Shown: positions 1 to 9,281, numbered from the stretch's first letter. The stretch is DNA of 42,881 bases from a bacterium (GCA_016873475.1 VGXI01000003.1:15001-57881); one strand, 5' to 3'. Numbers and translations are program-made. The notes: generated by a model not told the origin, from the sequence alone.

Positions 1-422
<422 letters not shown>

Positions 423-487
423 AGAAAAGAGCCTGGTTACGCGACCTCCTCGCAAGCGAATCGGCCGCGCACCGGTTTTCCTACCTG

Positions 488-560
488 GCGTCCCAGCAAT
501 GGGACGCAAGGCTGCGATCCGGAATCGAACGGACTGTGCGCTATTCGGTTTTCAAAGAGC
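488..560 (-). promoter_or_regulatory. rRNA leader: boxA and leader hairpin
   Basis: On the minus strand, GCTCTTTGAAAA (plus 549-560) closely matches the boxA antitermination element TGCTCTTTAACAA used by NusB/NusE. Downstream, a perfect 8-bp hairpin (gcgtccca, loop gcaa; plus 488-507) sits before the 16S start and could be a boxB-like or RNase III processing element. The motifs are seen directly; the role follows from known rrn leaders. Confidence 0.75.
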
Positions 561-585
561 GGCTGCCCCAAGGGACAGGAGAGGT

Positions 586-614
586 ACCGTAGACCACTGG
601 TACGGCCAAGTCAA
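586..614 (-). promoter_or_regulatory. rRNA promoter P2
   Basis: Reading the minus strand: TTGACT (plus 609-614), 17-bp spacer, TACGGT (plus 586-591). It lies about 165 bp upstream of the 16S start and downstream of a stronger copy, the usual P1/P2 arrangement of rRNA operons. Confidence 0.65.
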
Positions 615-684
615 CGACTTTCTATGCGCAGCCGTACTCGCCCTCTCCCTTTCGCCCTAGGGCTCCGAGGGTAAAGCGGGGGTG

Positions 685-713
685 AATATAGCCCGGACGC
701 TGGGGCCTGTCAA
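685..713 (-). promoter_or_regulatory. rRNA promoter P1
   Basis: Reading the minus strand: a perfect TTGACA (plus 708-713), 17-bp spacer, TATATT (plus 685-690). A GC-rich discriminator (CACCCCCGC) follows, as expected for a stringently controlled rrn promoter. A run of six T about 12 bp upstream of the -35 could serve as an UP element. It begins only about 40 bp after the tyrS stop codon. Confidence 0.8.
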
Positions 714-751
714 CAGGGGGAGGGAAAAAAGGCCCGCCCCTGTCGATGTCG

Positions 752-1975
752 CTAGGACTCCACTAAGATCCTGAAATAGCGACGCTTACCGACCTTTACT
801 ACCGCCGAATCCCCGGCGGCCAGTTCCAGGGACCTCTCGGGATCGCTCACCACCAGGCCATCCACGCTGACGGCTCCCTGGGCAATCAGGCGCCTCGCAT
901 CACTCGCGCTCTTCGCCAGGCCCTGCTCTGTCAGCAGTCGGACCAACCAGATCGGTCGACCGGCAGCAAACCTACCCTCAGGGATGTCGGACGGCACGTC
1001 CTTGGTGACGAAGAGGCGGTCGAACGCCTCCTCCGCCTGCGCGCCCTGCCCAGGGCCAGCGTAGAGGTCCGCGAGATGCCGCGCGAGCTTCCGCTTGAGA
1101 ATCACAGGATTCACGGTTCCCGCCGCCAAAGCTGCGAGGTCCGCCTCCACCTCTAGCGGCGGCCAGACACTAGCGAGTCTGAAGTACGATGGCAGCAGCG
1201 CATCGGAAATCGACATCGTCTTGCCGAAGATCTCAGCCGCGGGCTCCATGATCCCGATCGTGTTTCCGAGACTCTTAGACATTTTCTCGCCGTTGCCCGC
1301 TGTTCCCTCCAGGAGCGGCAGCGTGAGGACGACTTGGGGTTCCTGGCCGAATGCTTGCTGGAACTGACGCCCCACGAGCAGGTTGAATTTCTGGTCAGTT
1401 CCCCCCACCTCAATATCGGCCCCCAGGGCAACAGAGTCGTAGCCTTGGATGAGCGGGTAGAGGAACTCCATGACGCTGATCGGTCTTTGCTCGGCGTAGC
1501 GCTTCGCGAAGTCGTCGCGCTCTAGCATCCGCGCCACTGTGTAGTGGCTCGTGATCCGGAGCACATCCGCGAAGCTCAGTCCTGAGCACCACTCGCTGTT
1601 GAAACGGACTTCGAGGCGGTCGAGATCGAGAATCCTGCCGACCTGCTGACGATAGGTCTCGGCATTCGCCTCGACATCGGTCCGCGACATGGCTTTCCGC
1701 GTTTCAGAGCGGCCAGAGGGATCCCCGATGAGAGCTGTGAAGTCTCCGATGAGGAACACCACTCGATGCCCCAGGTCCTGGAACTGGCGCAGCTTCCTCA
1801 GCCCCACGGCATGCCCCAGGTGCAGATCTGGGGCCGTGGGATCGAAACCCTGCTTGATGACGAGCGGACGGCCGGTCGCCACCGCTCGTTCGAGCTTCCG
1901 CTCCAGTTCTCCCTCCGGGAGAACCTCCTCCGTGCCGCGTCGAATGATGTCGAGCTGTTCCTTGACCGGCAGCAT
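752..1975 (-). CDS. tyrS: Tyrosine--tRNA ligase
   Basis: Class I aminoacyl-tRNA synthetase that charges tRNA-Tyr in the cytoplasm. The 407-residue protein has the HIGH-type motif HLGH (residues 52-55), the KMSKS motif KMSKS (231-235) and a C-terminal S4-like RNA-binding region from about residue 345. Length and order fit bacterial TyrRS. The ATG at 1975 is preceded by a purine-rich Shine-Dalgarno (GAGGAGAGG), and a good promoter lies at 2014-2042. I see no T-box leader. Downstream, a T6 run is present but without a convincing hairpin, so some read-through into the 16S operon is possible. Confidence 0.96.
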   Translation of the reverse strand: MLPVKEQLDIIRRGTEEVLPEGELERKLERAVATGRPLVIKQGFDPTAPDLHLGHAVGLRKLRQFQDLGHRVVFLIGDFTALIGDPSGRSETRKAMSRTDVEANAETYRQQVGRILDLDRLEVRFNSEWCSGLSFADVLRITSHYTVARMLERDDFAKRYAEQRPISVMEFLYPLIQGYDSVALGADIEVGGTDQKFNLLVGRQFQQAFGQEPQVVLTLPLLEGTAGNGEKMSKSLGNTIGIMEPAAEIFGKTMSISDALLPSYFRLASVWPPLEVEADLAALAAGTVNPVILKRKLARHLADLYAGPGQGAQAEEAFDRLFVTKDVPSDIPEGRFAAGRPIWLVRLLTEQGLAKSASDARRLIAQGAVSVDGLVVSDPERSLELAAGDSAVVKVGKRRYFRILVES

Positions 1976-2013
1976 GAACCTCTCCTCGCGCCTTCCCCTG
2001 GTGGGGTGCAGAT

Positions 2014-2042
2014 ACGCTAGCCACGGGTCGCATCGTTGACAA
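2014..2042 (-). promoter_or_regulatory. Promoter of tyrS
   Basis: Minus strand: TTGTCA (plus 2037-2042), 17-bp spacer, TAGCGT (plus 2014-2019), 39 bp upstream of the tyrS ATG. Its -35 hexamer overlaps the -35 of the opposite PBP promoter (TTGACA, 2036-2041), so the two RNA polymerases would compete for one site. Confidence 0.7.
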
Positions 2043-2064
2043 GGGGATTCGCGTTACCTAAGGT
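2036..2064 (+). promoter_or_regulatory. Promoter of the class A PBP gene, leaderless
   Basis: TTGACA (2036-2041), 17-bp spacer, TAAGGT (2059-2064). The expected transcription start, near 2070-2072, is only 2 to 4 nt before the ATG at 2074. No Shine-Dalgarno is present in between, so the mRNA is probably leaderless. Confidence 0.7.
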
Positions 2065-2073
2065 CTCAGCCCA

Positions 2074-4242
2074 ATGAATACGGTTCTGGAGCCTCCGTCA
2101 CGCCGCCTGCCGCAACGCCGGCCGCCCTTCCGCCGTTCCTTGCTGCTGCGCCTGCTGCTGCTTGCGTTTTGCTTTGCGCTCGGCATCGGCATCGCAAGCT
2201 TCGTCTGGCTCTCGCGCGACCTGCCGTCGACGACGCGGCTGCAGACGATCACGCAGAGCCTCAAGACCCAGGTCTTGGACCGCCACGGCGACGTCTATGG
2301 TTCCTTCGGCATCGAGAACCGGGTCGCCATCTCGCTCGACGCGATGCCGGAGCACCTGGTCGACGCCGTGCTCTCAGTCGAGGACCGTCGCTTCTACCGG
2401 CATTGGGGACTGGATATCTTGCGCTGGCCCAAGGTCTTGCTGACCGACATCGGGATTCGATTGCGCAGCCGGAGCGCGCCCCTCCAGGGAGCCAGCACGA
2501 TCTCGCAGCAGCTCGCCCGTGACCTCTTCCTCACGAAGGATCAGAGCCTCGAACGCAAGCTCAAGGAGATGATCCTGACGCTGAAGATCGAGCGCGCCTA
2601 CGCGAAAGAAGAGATCCTGACGCTGTACCTGAATCAGGTCTACTTCGGGGCCGGCGCCTACGGTGTGGAGTCCGTCTCGCAGACGCTCTTCGGCAGGCCT
2701 GCCGCCGAGCTCGACATCGTGCAGGCGGCCCTGATCGCGGGCATGCCGAAGAACCCTGCGGCCTACAATCCGCTGCGCTATCCGGACCGGGCCCGCGAGC
2801 GCCGGAATCTCGTCCTCAAGGCGATGGTGGACAACGACTGCCTCGATCGCGGACAACTGGCCGCTCTCCAGGCCGCGCCGCTCGGGCTCCTCGAGCACAA
2901 GCCTGAACGTCGGAGCGGGAGCTACTTCCTGGAGTACGTGCGACAGTACCTGGAGAGCCGCTACGGTACCGAGCAGCTCTACCGCGATGGGCTCACCGTA
3001 GAGACGACCGTTGATCCCGCGGCGCAGCTGCTGGCCGAAGAGGAGATGGAGGCCTACCTCGAGTACCTCGAAGGTTACATGCACTACCGGCAAACCTACG
3101 CCAGCGTCACCGCCCGCATCATTGCGGGCCAGCAGGTGCCGTCCGGCGAGCAGTATCTTCAGGGTGCCGTGCTCGTGATGGACCCGGAGATCGGCGCGAT
3201 TCGCGCGATGGTCGGTGGTCGCGACTTCACGCAGAGCGAATTCAACCGTGCGGTCCAGGCGCCTCGGCAGCCGGGGAGCGCGTTCAAGCTCTTCGTCTAT
3301 CTCGCTGCTATCGAGAACGGATTCGCCCCCAGCGACCTGATCCTCGACACGCCTGTATCCATTCCCCTCCCCGGGCAGGCGAAGGCCTATCGGCCACGCA
3401 ATCACTCGGGCAAGTTCCTCGGCGAGATCACCCTGCGCACAGCCCTTGCCCAGTCGATCAACATCCCGGCCGTCAAGCTGACGAGTCGCCTGGGCCCGGT
3501 GACCGTGATCGACTACGCCCGACGACTCGGCATCGAGAGTCCGCTGCCGCCGGTGATGTCACTGGCGCTCGGCGCCGCCGATGTCACCCTGCTCGAACTC
3601 ACCAGCGCCTATGGCACGATTGCCGCAGGCGGTATCCACAGCGAGCCCTTTGCCATCGTTCGCGTCATCGACCGCTGGGGCCAGGTGCTGGAAGAGCACC
3701 AGCCCGAGCGGCGCGAGGTCGTCAACCCACGCAGCAACTCTCTGATTACGAGCATGCTCGAGTCGGTGATCAGCTCAGGCACCGGGGTCCGCGCCCGCAG
3801 CCTCGGCTTCCAGCACCCTGCCGCCGGGAAGACCGGAACCACGGACTCCAACTTCGACGCCTGGTTCATCGGTTTCTCCCGCCAGTACGTTTGTGGAGTC
3901 TGGGTCGGCTTCGACCAGAAGCGGCCAATGGGGCAGTGGATGGAGGGGTCGCACGCGGCCCTGCCGATCTGGGCCGAGATCATGAAGGGTCTGCACGCGG
4001 ATCTGCCGCCAGAAGCCTTCCCCGTGCCGGAGGGCATCGTCAAGGTGGCGATCTGCCCGCAATCGGGACTGCTTTCCACACGCTACTGCCCGGGCGCCCG
4101 CCAGGAGGCCTTCAGCGAGGGCCAGCAGCCGACGCGGACCTGCGATCGCCACGCGCACGGCGCTTCCGGCCGTCTCGGAACCGGGCCCGACTTCCGGGAG
4201 ATCGACCGTCGAAGTCAGGAAGAGGAACTGCCCGGCCGCTGA
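2074..4242 (+). CDS. Class A penicillin-binding protein (PBP1A-type)
   Basis: Bifunctional peptidoglycan synthase anchored in the inner membrane and acting in the periplasm. A short basic N-terminus is followed by one membrane segment (about residues 24-47). Next comes a GT51 transglycosylase domain with the catalytic Glu in VEDRRFYRHWG (E103). The transpeptidase domain shows SAFK (S402, K405), SIN (S461-N463) and KTGT (K586-T589). At 722 residues it is somewhat shorter than E. coli PBP1a. It converges on the pyrimidine phosphorylase gene with only 11 bp between the stops and no room for a terminator. The start is set by the promoter, and the transcript appears leaderless. Confidence 0.95.
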   Translation: MNTVLEPPSRRLPQRRPPFRRSLLLRLLLLAFCFALGIGIASFVWLSRDLPSTTRLQTITQSLKTQVLDRHGDVYGSFGIENRVAISLDAMPEHLVDAVLSVEDRRFYRHWGLDILRWPKVLLTDIGIRLRSRSAPLQGASTISQQLARDLFLTKDQSLERKLKEMILTLKIERAYAKEEILTLYLNQVYFGAGAYGVESVSQTLFGRPAAELDIVQAALIAGMPKNPAAYNPLRYPDRARERRNLVLKAMVDNDCLDRGQLAALQAAPLGLLEHKPERRSGSYFLEYVRQYLESRYGTEQLYRDGLTVETTVDPAAQLLAEEEMEAYLEYLEGYMHYRQTYASVTARIIAGQQVPSGEQYLQGAVLVMDPEIGAIRAMVGGRDFTQSEFNRAVQAPRQPGSAFKLFVYLAAIENGFAPSDLILDTPVSIPLPGQAKAYRPRNHSGKFLGEITLRTALAQSINIPAVKLTSRLGPVTVIDYARRLGIESPLPPVMSLALGAADVTLLELTSAYGTIAAGGIHSEPFAIVRVIDRWGQVLEEHQPERREVVNPRSNSLITSMLESVISSGTGVRARSLGFQHPAAGKTGTTDSNFDAWFIGFSRQYVCGVWVGFDQKRPMGQWMEGSHAALPIWAEIMKGLHADLPPEAFPVPEGIVKVAICPQSGLLSTRYCPGARQEAFSEGQQPTRTCDRHAHGASGRLGTGPDFREIDRRSQEEELPGR

Positions 4243-4253
4243 GCCCAGCCGCT

Positions 4254-5603
4254 TCAAGCGCTGAGCAGTTCCTCCAACCGGCTCAGCGGCCGAAATCCGC
4301 GCGCGTCCTCCAGGCCCAGCAGCAAGGGGACTGCCGACGGCGGCTCCGGCCGCGCTTCGAGGAGCCGCGCCAGTTCCTCGGCGGCGGTCGTCACGCGCGC
4401 GGAGTCGCTGCCCTCGACCTGAGCGATGGTCTCGCCGACAGCGACGGGCTCCCCCCAACCCTTGAGGAAGACCACCCCCGCCGCCGAATCGACGCCATCC
4501 TCGGCGCGCACGCGCCCGGCCCCCAGCCGGGCCGCGAGCGAGCCGACGGCGGCCGCACTGGGAGCCGGCAGGAAGCCCGCTCTGCGCGCACAGACTGCGG
4601 CCGTCGCCGGTGCTGCCGGCAGACCCCAATCTGGACGGCCGGGATCGAGACGGCCGCCCTGGGCGGCAACCACGGCCAGGAATCGCTCCCGCGCCCGGCC
4701 CTCGGCCAGAACCGCTCGACAGTCCGCCAGCAGCGTCGATCGCGGTCTGCCGAGCGCCAGCTCGAGCATGACCGTCGCCAGCGCCAGAACGAGGTCCCGC
4801 GGGGGCGACGGACCGCCACCCCCGAGCAGGTCCAGGGCCTCGCGCAGTTCGGGCCGGTTGCCGACCGCCCGCCCCAGCGGCGACTCCATGCCTGTGTAGA
4901 GGACGCTGCACCGCAGCCCGAAGGCCGCCGCCGTCTCGCGCAACGCGGTCCCCAGCGCGCGCCCCTCGGCCAGGTCGCGCATGAAGGCGCCCTCACCCAC
5001 CTTGAGATCGATCACCAGGGCCTGCGGGCCGGCTGCGATCTTCTTGCTCAGGATCGAACTCACGATGAGCGGCAAGGACTCGATGGTGCCCGTGACGTCG
5101 CGCAGGGCGTAGAGCCGCCGATCGGCCGGGGCGATGGTCTGGCTCTGGCCGATGAAGGCGCAGCCAAGAGCCTCGACCTGTCGCGCGAATGACTCGGCCG
5201 CTAACTCTGTGCGGAAGCCGGGGATCGCCTCCAGCTTGTCGAGCGTGCCCCCGGTGATGCCGAGGCCGCGCCCGCTGAGCATCGGCACGGCTGCGCCCAA
5301 CTCGGCCACGAGGGGCGCCAGCACGAGCGAGAGCTTGTCGCCGACACCGCCGGTGCTGTGCTTGTCGACCGTCGGCCGGCCGAGACCCGACCACTCATGG
5401 CAGTGCCCCGAAGCGGCCATCGCGCGGGTGAGCGCAATGGTCTCGCCGGCGTCCATGCCTCGGCAGTAGATGGCCATCAGCAACGCACCGATCTGGTAGT
5501 CCGGCACTTCACCCGTCGCCACCGCCTGCGCAAAGCGGTTCAGCGCGGCGGGGGCGAGGGCGCGGCCCGCCCGCTTCTCGAGAATCAGGGGCAGGGCATT
5601 CAC
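4254..5603 (-). CDS. deoA: Thymidine / pyrimidine-nucleoside phosphorylase
   Basis: Cleaves thymidine (and, in the Pdp subtype, uridine) with phosphate to give base and (deoxy)ribose-1-phosphate. The sequence from MNALPLILEK carries the family signature with KHSTGGVGDK at residues 81-90 (phosphate and substrate binding) and the all-alpha plus alpha/beta domain layout. It has 449 residues against a usual 430-440. The open frame extends upstream, but homology begins at the GTG at 5603, which overlaps the cdd stop as GTGA; that points to translational coupling. It is the last gene of the ychF-yhaM-deoB-cdd-deoA operon, and its product ribose-1-phosphate is the substrate of DeoB next door. DeoA and Pdp subtypes cannot be separated by eye. 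Confidence 0.93.
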   Translation of the reverse strand: MNALPLILEKRAGRALAPAALNRFAQAVATGEVPDYQIGALLMAIYCRGMDAGETIALTRAMAASGHCHEWSGLGRPTVDKHSTGGVGDKLSLVLAPLVAELGAAVPMLSGRGLGITGGTLDKLEAIPGFRTELAAESFARQVEALGCAFIGQSQTIAPADRRLYALRDVTGTIESLPLIVSSILSKKIAAGPQALVIDLKVGEGAFMRDLAEGRALGTALRETAAAFGLRCSVLYTGMESPLGRAVGNRPELREALDLLGGGGPSPPRDLVLALATVMLELALGRPRSTLLADCRAVLAEGRARERFLAVVAAQGGRLDPGRPDWGLPAAPATAAVCARRAGFLPAPSAAAVGSLAARLGAGRVRAEDGVDSAAGVVFLKGWGEPVAVGETIAQVEGSDSARVTTAAEELARLLEARPEPPSAVPLLLGLEDARGFRPLSRLEELLSA

Positions 5604-6004
5604 CGCAGCGGCTCCCGACGGGGATAGTCCAGGAACGGTCGGGGCAGGAAGTCCACCAGGCGACACCGCTCCCGTTCGCCGCTCGCGTTGACCAGGATCA
5701 CCGGCAACTCCGCCGCGAACTCGCGCAGGACCTGCAGGCAGGCGCCGCAGGGCGGCGTGAAGCCAGCCGCTTCCGTGGCGATGGCGATCGCGAGCCAATC
5801 CCGCCGCCCCGCGAACACCGCCGCCGCGACCGCATTGCGCTCGGCACAGACGGAGAGCCCGAGCGAGGCGTTCTCGAGATTGGCGGCGGCGACGACGCTG
5901 CCATCCGCGCAGGCGATCGCCGCACCGACCCGAAACCCCGAATAGGGTGCGTGCGCCCCGGCGCGCGCCGCCAGTGCGGCCGCCACTAACGCCTGCTCAT
6001 CCAT
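5600..6004 (-). CDS. cdd: Cytidine deaminase
   Basis: Zinc enzyme turning cytidine or deoxycytidine into (deoxy)uridine, which feeds the downstream phosphorylase. It has 134 residues, the size of the homotetrameric form. The ligands are visible: CAE (C53, E55) and PCGAC (C86, C89), plus the substrate-binding NLEN (42-45). The start is the ATG at 6004. The open frame continues upstream only with arginine-rich noise, and this start overlaps the deoB stop by 8 bp. The stop overlaps the deoA GTG. Confidence 0.96.
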   Translation of the reverse strand: MDEQALVAAALAARAGAHAPYSGFRVGAAIACADGSVVAAANLENASLGLSVCAERNAVAAAVFAGRRDWLAIAIATEAAGFTPPCGACLQVLREFAAELPVILVNASGERERCRLVDFLPRPFLDYPRREPLR

Positions 6005-7211
6005 GCCGCTCCTCCTCGCTCGCCGCCGACTGCGGCGCTTCCCTGAGCGCAGCCCAGAGCGACCGCCCCGCGCCCGTGACCGGCAGCGCAAAGGCCTCCG
6101 CCAGGGTGGCCGCGAGGTCGGCGAAGCTCTCGCGTCGACCGAGATCGCGCGCCTCGCGAACCTCAGGCCCGCGCGCCAGCAAGGGCACGTACTCCCGCGT
6201 GTGATCGCTGCCGGGGCCCGTGGGATCGTTGCCGTGGTCGGCGGTGATGAAGAGCCAGTCCCGCGGGCCCATGTCGGCGAGGAAGCCCGCGAGCCAGCGA
6301 TCGAAGACCCGCAGCCCCTCGGCGTAGCCCGCCGGATCGCGGCGGTGCCCCCAGAGCATGTCGAAGTCGATCAGGTTGGCGAGCACCAAGCCGGCCCGCG
6401 CGGAGCGCGCCTGCACTTCGCGCAGGCTCGCCATGCACTCCTCGTTTCCCTTGCTGGGCACATGCGTGCTGAAGCCTCGCCCCGCGAAGAGGTCGCGGAC
6501 CTTGCCGATGCCGATCACCGGCAGCCCCGCCGCAAGCAGGCGATCGAGCAGGGTCTCACCCGGCGGCGGCAGCGAGAAGTCGCGCCGGCCGGCGCTGCGG
6601 CGGTAGTTGCCCGACCGCCCCGTGAAGGGCCGCGCAATCACGCGGCTCACCCCGAACTCGCCCTGCAGGAGGGCGCGCGCTTCCGCACAGAAGGCGTAGA
6701 GCCCGGTCACCGGCAGCCGTTCCTCGTGCGCCGCCACCTGGAAGACGGAGTCCGCCGAGGTGTAGACGATCAGCTTGCCCGTCTCGCGGTGCTCGTCGCC
6801 GAGGCGCTCGATGATCTCCGTCCCCGAGGCGGCCACGTTGCCGATGAAGCCGAATCCCGTGCGCTGCGTGAGCTCTTCCAGCAGCGGCACCGGGAAGCCC
6901 TGCGGGAAGAGCGGGAACGGCCGGTCGAGCACGAGTCCCATCAGCTCCCAGTGCCCGGTCGTGCTGTCCTTGCCGGGCGACTTCGCCGCCAGGCGCGCGA
7001 AACCGCCCTGCACCGGACGGTCCAGGTCCAGGCCGTGCCAGGCCTGCACGCGACCGAGGCCGAGACCCGCGAGGGTCGGCAGCGCGAGCCCGCCTACGGC
7101 AGCCGCGAGATTGGCCAGGGTGTTGCGACCTTCATCGCCGAAGGCGCGGCTGTCCGGCAGGTCGCCGACGCCGAGGCCGTCGAGGATGATCACGAACACC
7201 CGCGGCGTCAC
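5997..7211 (-). CDS. deoB: Phosphopentomutase
   Basis: Interconverts (deoxy)ribose-1-phosphate and -5-phosphate, linking nucleoside breakdown to central metabolism. It is a metalloenzyme of the alkaline-phosphatase superfamily. Seen here: the metal-binding N-terminus DGLGVGDLPD (from residue 11), KDSTTGHWEL holding the phosphorylated Thr (T85), and C-terminal HGNDPTGPGSDHTREYVP. At 404 residues it is full length. The start is GTG at 7211, overlapping the upstream gene's stop as GTGA, with GGGAGG nine bases upstream. Confidence 0.95.
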   Translation of the reverse strand: MTPRVFVIILDGLGVGDLPDSRAFGDEGRNTLANLAAAVGGLALPTLAGLGLGRVQAWHGLDLDRPVQGGFARLAAKSPGKDSTTGHWELMGLVLDRPFPLFPQGFPVPLLEELTQRTGFGFIGNVAASGTEIIERLGDEHRETGKLIVYTSADSVFQVAAHEERLPVTGLYAFCAEARALLQGEFGVSRVIARPFTGRSGNYRRSAGRRDFSLPPPGETLLDRLLAAGLPVIGIGKVRDLFAGRGFSTHVPSKGNEECMASLREVQARSARAGLVLANLIDFDMLWGHRRDPAGYAEGLRVFDRWLAGFLADMGPRDWLFITADHGNDPTGPGSDHTREYVPLLARGPEVREARDLGRRESFADLAATLAEAFALPVTGAGRSLWAALREAPQSAASEEERHG

Positions 7212-8173
7212 TCCTCATGCCCTCCCATGTAGAGGTTGCGGCCGAGCAGCTTGTGGACGCCGGTCCAGTTGCTGTCGCCCCCCATCGTTTCCCGGCCCTC
7301 TTTGAGGACGCGGGCATAGCCGTCGATCTGCGCGTCGAGATTGTCGATGTGGTGGAAGACGATCGCCTCCAGGGTCTTGGGCAGCTTGGGGCTGCCGAAC
7401 TCGTAGGCGCCCTGGTGGCTGACGATCAGGTGTTTGAGCCGGTAGACCGTCTCCAGCTCGAGTTCGGGGAAGCGCGGCAGGTACTCGCTGAGGATCTCGA
7501 CGCCCTGCACGACGTGCCCGATCAGGCGACCCTCGGAGCTGTAATCGATCGCCCGCTCGAACTCCATCTCCCGCACCTTGCCGAGATCGTGGAGATAGCA
7601 GGCGGCGAGCAGGAGGTCGCGATCGAGCTCCGGATAGAGCGTGCACAGGTTCATCACGATGCGGCTCAGCTTGACGACGTGCTCCATCAAGCCGCCGACG
7701 TAGGGATGGTGCCAGGTCTTGCCCGCCGGCGCGGCCCGGAAGCGCCAGCCGAGCTCGGGATCCTCGAACATCTCCGTGAGGAGGCGCCGCAACGTGGGAT
7801 CGCGGACGTCGGCCAGGCGCTGTCGCCACTCGGCCTCGAGCGCTTGCCGGTCGCAGGGTGTCACCGGCAGGAACTCGGCGAGGTCGAAGTGCGAGCCGTC
7901 CACCGCCTCGATCTCGTGGACGCGCACCTGCAGCTGCTCGCGGTAGTCCTGGACCTCGCCGATCACGCGCACGAAGCGGCCCTGCTCGAGGCGGTCGTAG
8001 GTCTCCTGGGCGCCGTCCCAGAGGATGCCGCCGAGCACGCCGCTGTTGTCGCTGAACTGGAAGAGGAGGAAGCGGCTGCCGTCCGGGTTCTTCTTGAGCA
8101 GCTTGCGCTTGAGGATGTAGATGCTGTCGATCTCCCGCCCCGCCTGGAGGCTGCTCACGGGCTCGCGTCGCAT
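7208..8173 (-). CDS. yhaM: 3'-5' exoribonuclease, YhaM family (OB-fold + HD)
   Basis: YhaM-type enzymes degrade RNA and ssDNA from the 3' end. The N-terminal half (about 8-92) looks like an OB nucleic-acid-binding fold. The C-terminal half is an HD domain with H156, H165 and HD at 195-196 (motifs HHPYVGGLMEH and YLHDLGK) for divalent metals. At 321 residues it matches the family (about 310-320). It is 12 bp downstream of the ychF-like gene with its own GGAGA, and overlaps deoB by 4 bp. Its position before deoB, cdd and deoA suggests that nucleotides released from RNA feed the catabolic genes. Family assignment is good; exact substrate is inferred. Confidence 0.85.
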   Translation of the reverse strand: MRREPVSSLQAGREIDSIYILKRKLLKKNPDGSRFLLFQFSDNSGVLGGILWDGAQETYDRLEQGRFVRVIGEVQDYREQLQVRVHEIEAVDGSHFDLAEFLPVTPCDRQALEAEWRQRLADVRDPTLRRLLTEMFEDPELGWRFRAAPAGKTWHHPYVGGLMEHVVKLSRIVMNLCTLYPELDRDLLLAACYLHDLGKVREMEFERAIDYSSEGRLIGHVVQGVEILSEYLPRFPELELETVYRLKHLIVSHQGAYEFGSPKLPKTLEAIVFHHIDNLDAQIDGYARVLKEGRETMGGDSNWTGVHKLLGRNLYMGGHEE

Positions 8174-8185
8174 GGCGTCTCCGAT

Positions 8186-9232
8186 CTAGACGTTGAAGCG
8201 GATGTTGACGATGTCCCCATCCTGGACAGGATACTCCTTGCCTTCCAGGCGCAGCTCGCCGTGCTTGCGCGCTTCCGCCAGGGAGCCGCGCGCGATGAAG
8301 GTCGCATAGGCGATCACCTCGGCCCGGATGAAGCCGCGCTCCAAGTCGCTGTGGACCTTCCCCGCCGCGCGCACGGCCGGCAAGCCGCGCTCGATGGTCC
8401 AGGCCCGCACCTCGTCATCGCCGACGGTGAAGAAGGAGGCGAGAGCGAGCAGTTCGTAGCAGGCGCGGATGAAGCGGTCGCGGGCGGGCTCGCTGACGCC
8501 GATGTCCGCGAGGAAAGCCTGCCGATCCTCGGGCGCCAGCTGCGCGATCTCCCACTCGTCGACCGCGTTCAGGCTCAGGAAGGCGAGGCCGCCCGCCTCG
8601 GCGAGCGCGGCAGCGCCGGCCAGGGCCCGTGCATCCGGCTCGCGGCCGCAGTTCGCGAGCAGCACCATCGGCGGTTTGCTGAGGAACTGGTAGCCGCGCA
8701 CGAGGCTCTCCTCCGCCTCCTCGAGCGGCAGGCGGCGCAGCGGCTGCTCATCCCCCAGGGCCTCCTGCAGGCGCGTGAGCAGGGTTTGCTCCGGCAGCAG
8801 TTCGCGGCGGCCCTTGGCGATGTCCGCCTGCAGCCGCTCCAGCCGCCGTTCGACGAGGAGCAGATCCGTGAGGATGAGCTCCTGCTCCAGCGCTGCCGCG
8901 TCGACAGCCGCCCCCCCGCCCGGCTCATCGCCCGGAAAGGCGCGCAGGACGTGGACCAGCGCATCGACGTTGCGCATCTCGCTGAGCCGCTCGGACGGAA
9001 TGCCGCCCCGCCCGACTTCGAAGGCGGGCAGGTCGAGGAACTCGATCTCCGCGTAGGTGGTCTTCTTCGGCTTAAAGATGGCGGTCAGACGGTCGACGCG
9101 CGGGTCGGGCACCTTGATCGTGGCCCGGTGCGCCTCGCGGCCGCCACCGCCCGTCGCCTCGCCCCGCCCCGTGAGCAGGTTGAACACGGTTGTCCGGCCG
9201 ACCCGGGGCAGGCCGATGAGTCCGATCTTCAT
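8186..9232 (-). CDS. YchF-like TGS/DUF933 protein with altered P-loop
   Basis: Relative of the Obg-family ATPase YchF/OLA1. The C-terminal TGS/DUF933 domain is well conserved (AAGKVHSDLERGFIRAEVIA, then GKEYPVQDGDIVNIRFNV). The nucleotide-binding part is not canonical. The P-loop reads GLPRVGRTT, with Arg13 where the Walker A lysine should be, and the G3 region is DLPAF instead of DxxG. The middle region (about 125-175) fits the YchF coiled coil. It has 348 residues against about 363 in E. coli. The ATG at 9232 is the first gene of the nucleoside operon. It may be a divergent paralog, possibly with weakened or absent nucleotide hydrolysis; whether the genome has a canonical YchF elsewhere cannot be seen here. 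Confidence 0.85.
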   Translation of the reverse strand: MKIGLIGLPRVGRTTVFNLLTGRGEATGGGGREAHRATIKVPDPRVDRLTAIFKPKKTTYAEIEFLDLPAFEVGRGGIPSERLSEMRNVDALVHVLRAFPGDEPGGGAAVDAAALEQELILTDLLLVERRLERLQADIAKGRRELLPEQTLLTRLQEALGDEQPLRRLPLEEAEESLVRGYQFLSKPPMVLLANCGREPDARALAGAAALAEAGGLAFLSLNAVDEWEIAQLAPEDRQAFLADIGVSEPARDRFIRACYELLALASFFTVGDDEVRAWTIERGLPAVRAAGKVHSDLERGFIRAEVIAYATFIARGSLAEARKHGELRLEGKEYPVQDGDIVNIRFNV

Positions 9233-9281
9233 CGTCGCCTCCTGGGGGTATTGAAGCACAGGACCGGCGCCGGCGAGTACG

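Noticed and set aside
725-751. T6 run after tyrS as an intrinsic terminator
   Set aside because: The bases before it do not form a stable stem; the run may rather be part of an UP element for rRNA P1.
1976-2073. T-box leader for tyrS
   Set aside because: The gap is under 100 bp and lacks the T-box sequence and specifier stem.
5604-5798. Longer deoA start
   Set aside because: The added 65 codons overlap cdd in another frame, are Arg/Gly/Pro-rich, and homology begins at the GTG at 5603.
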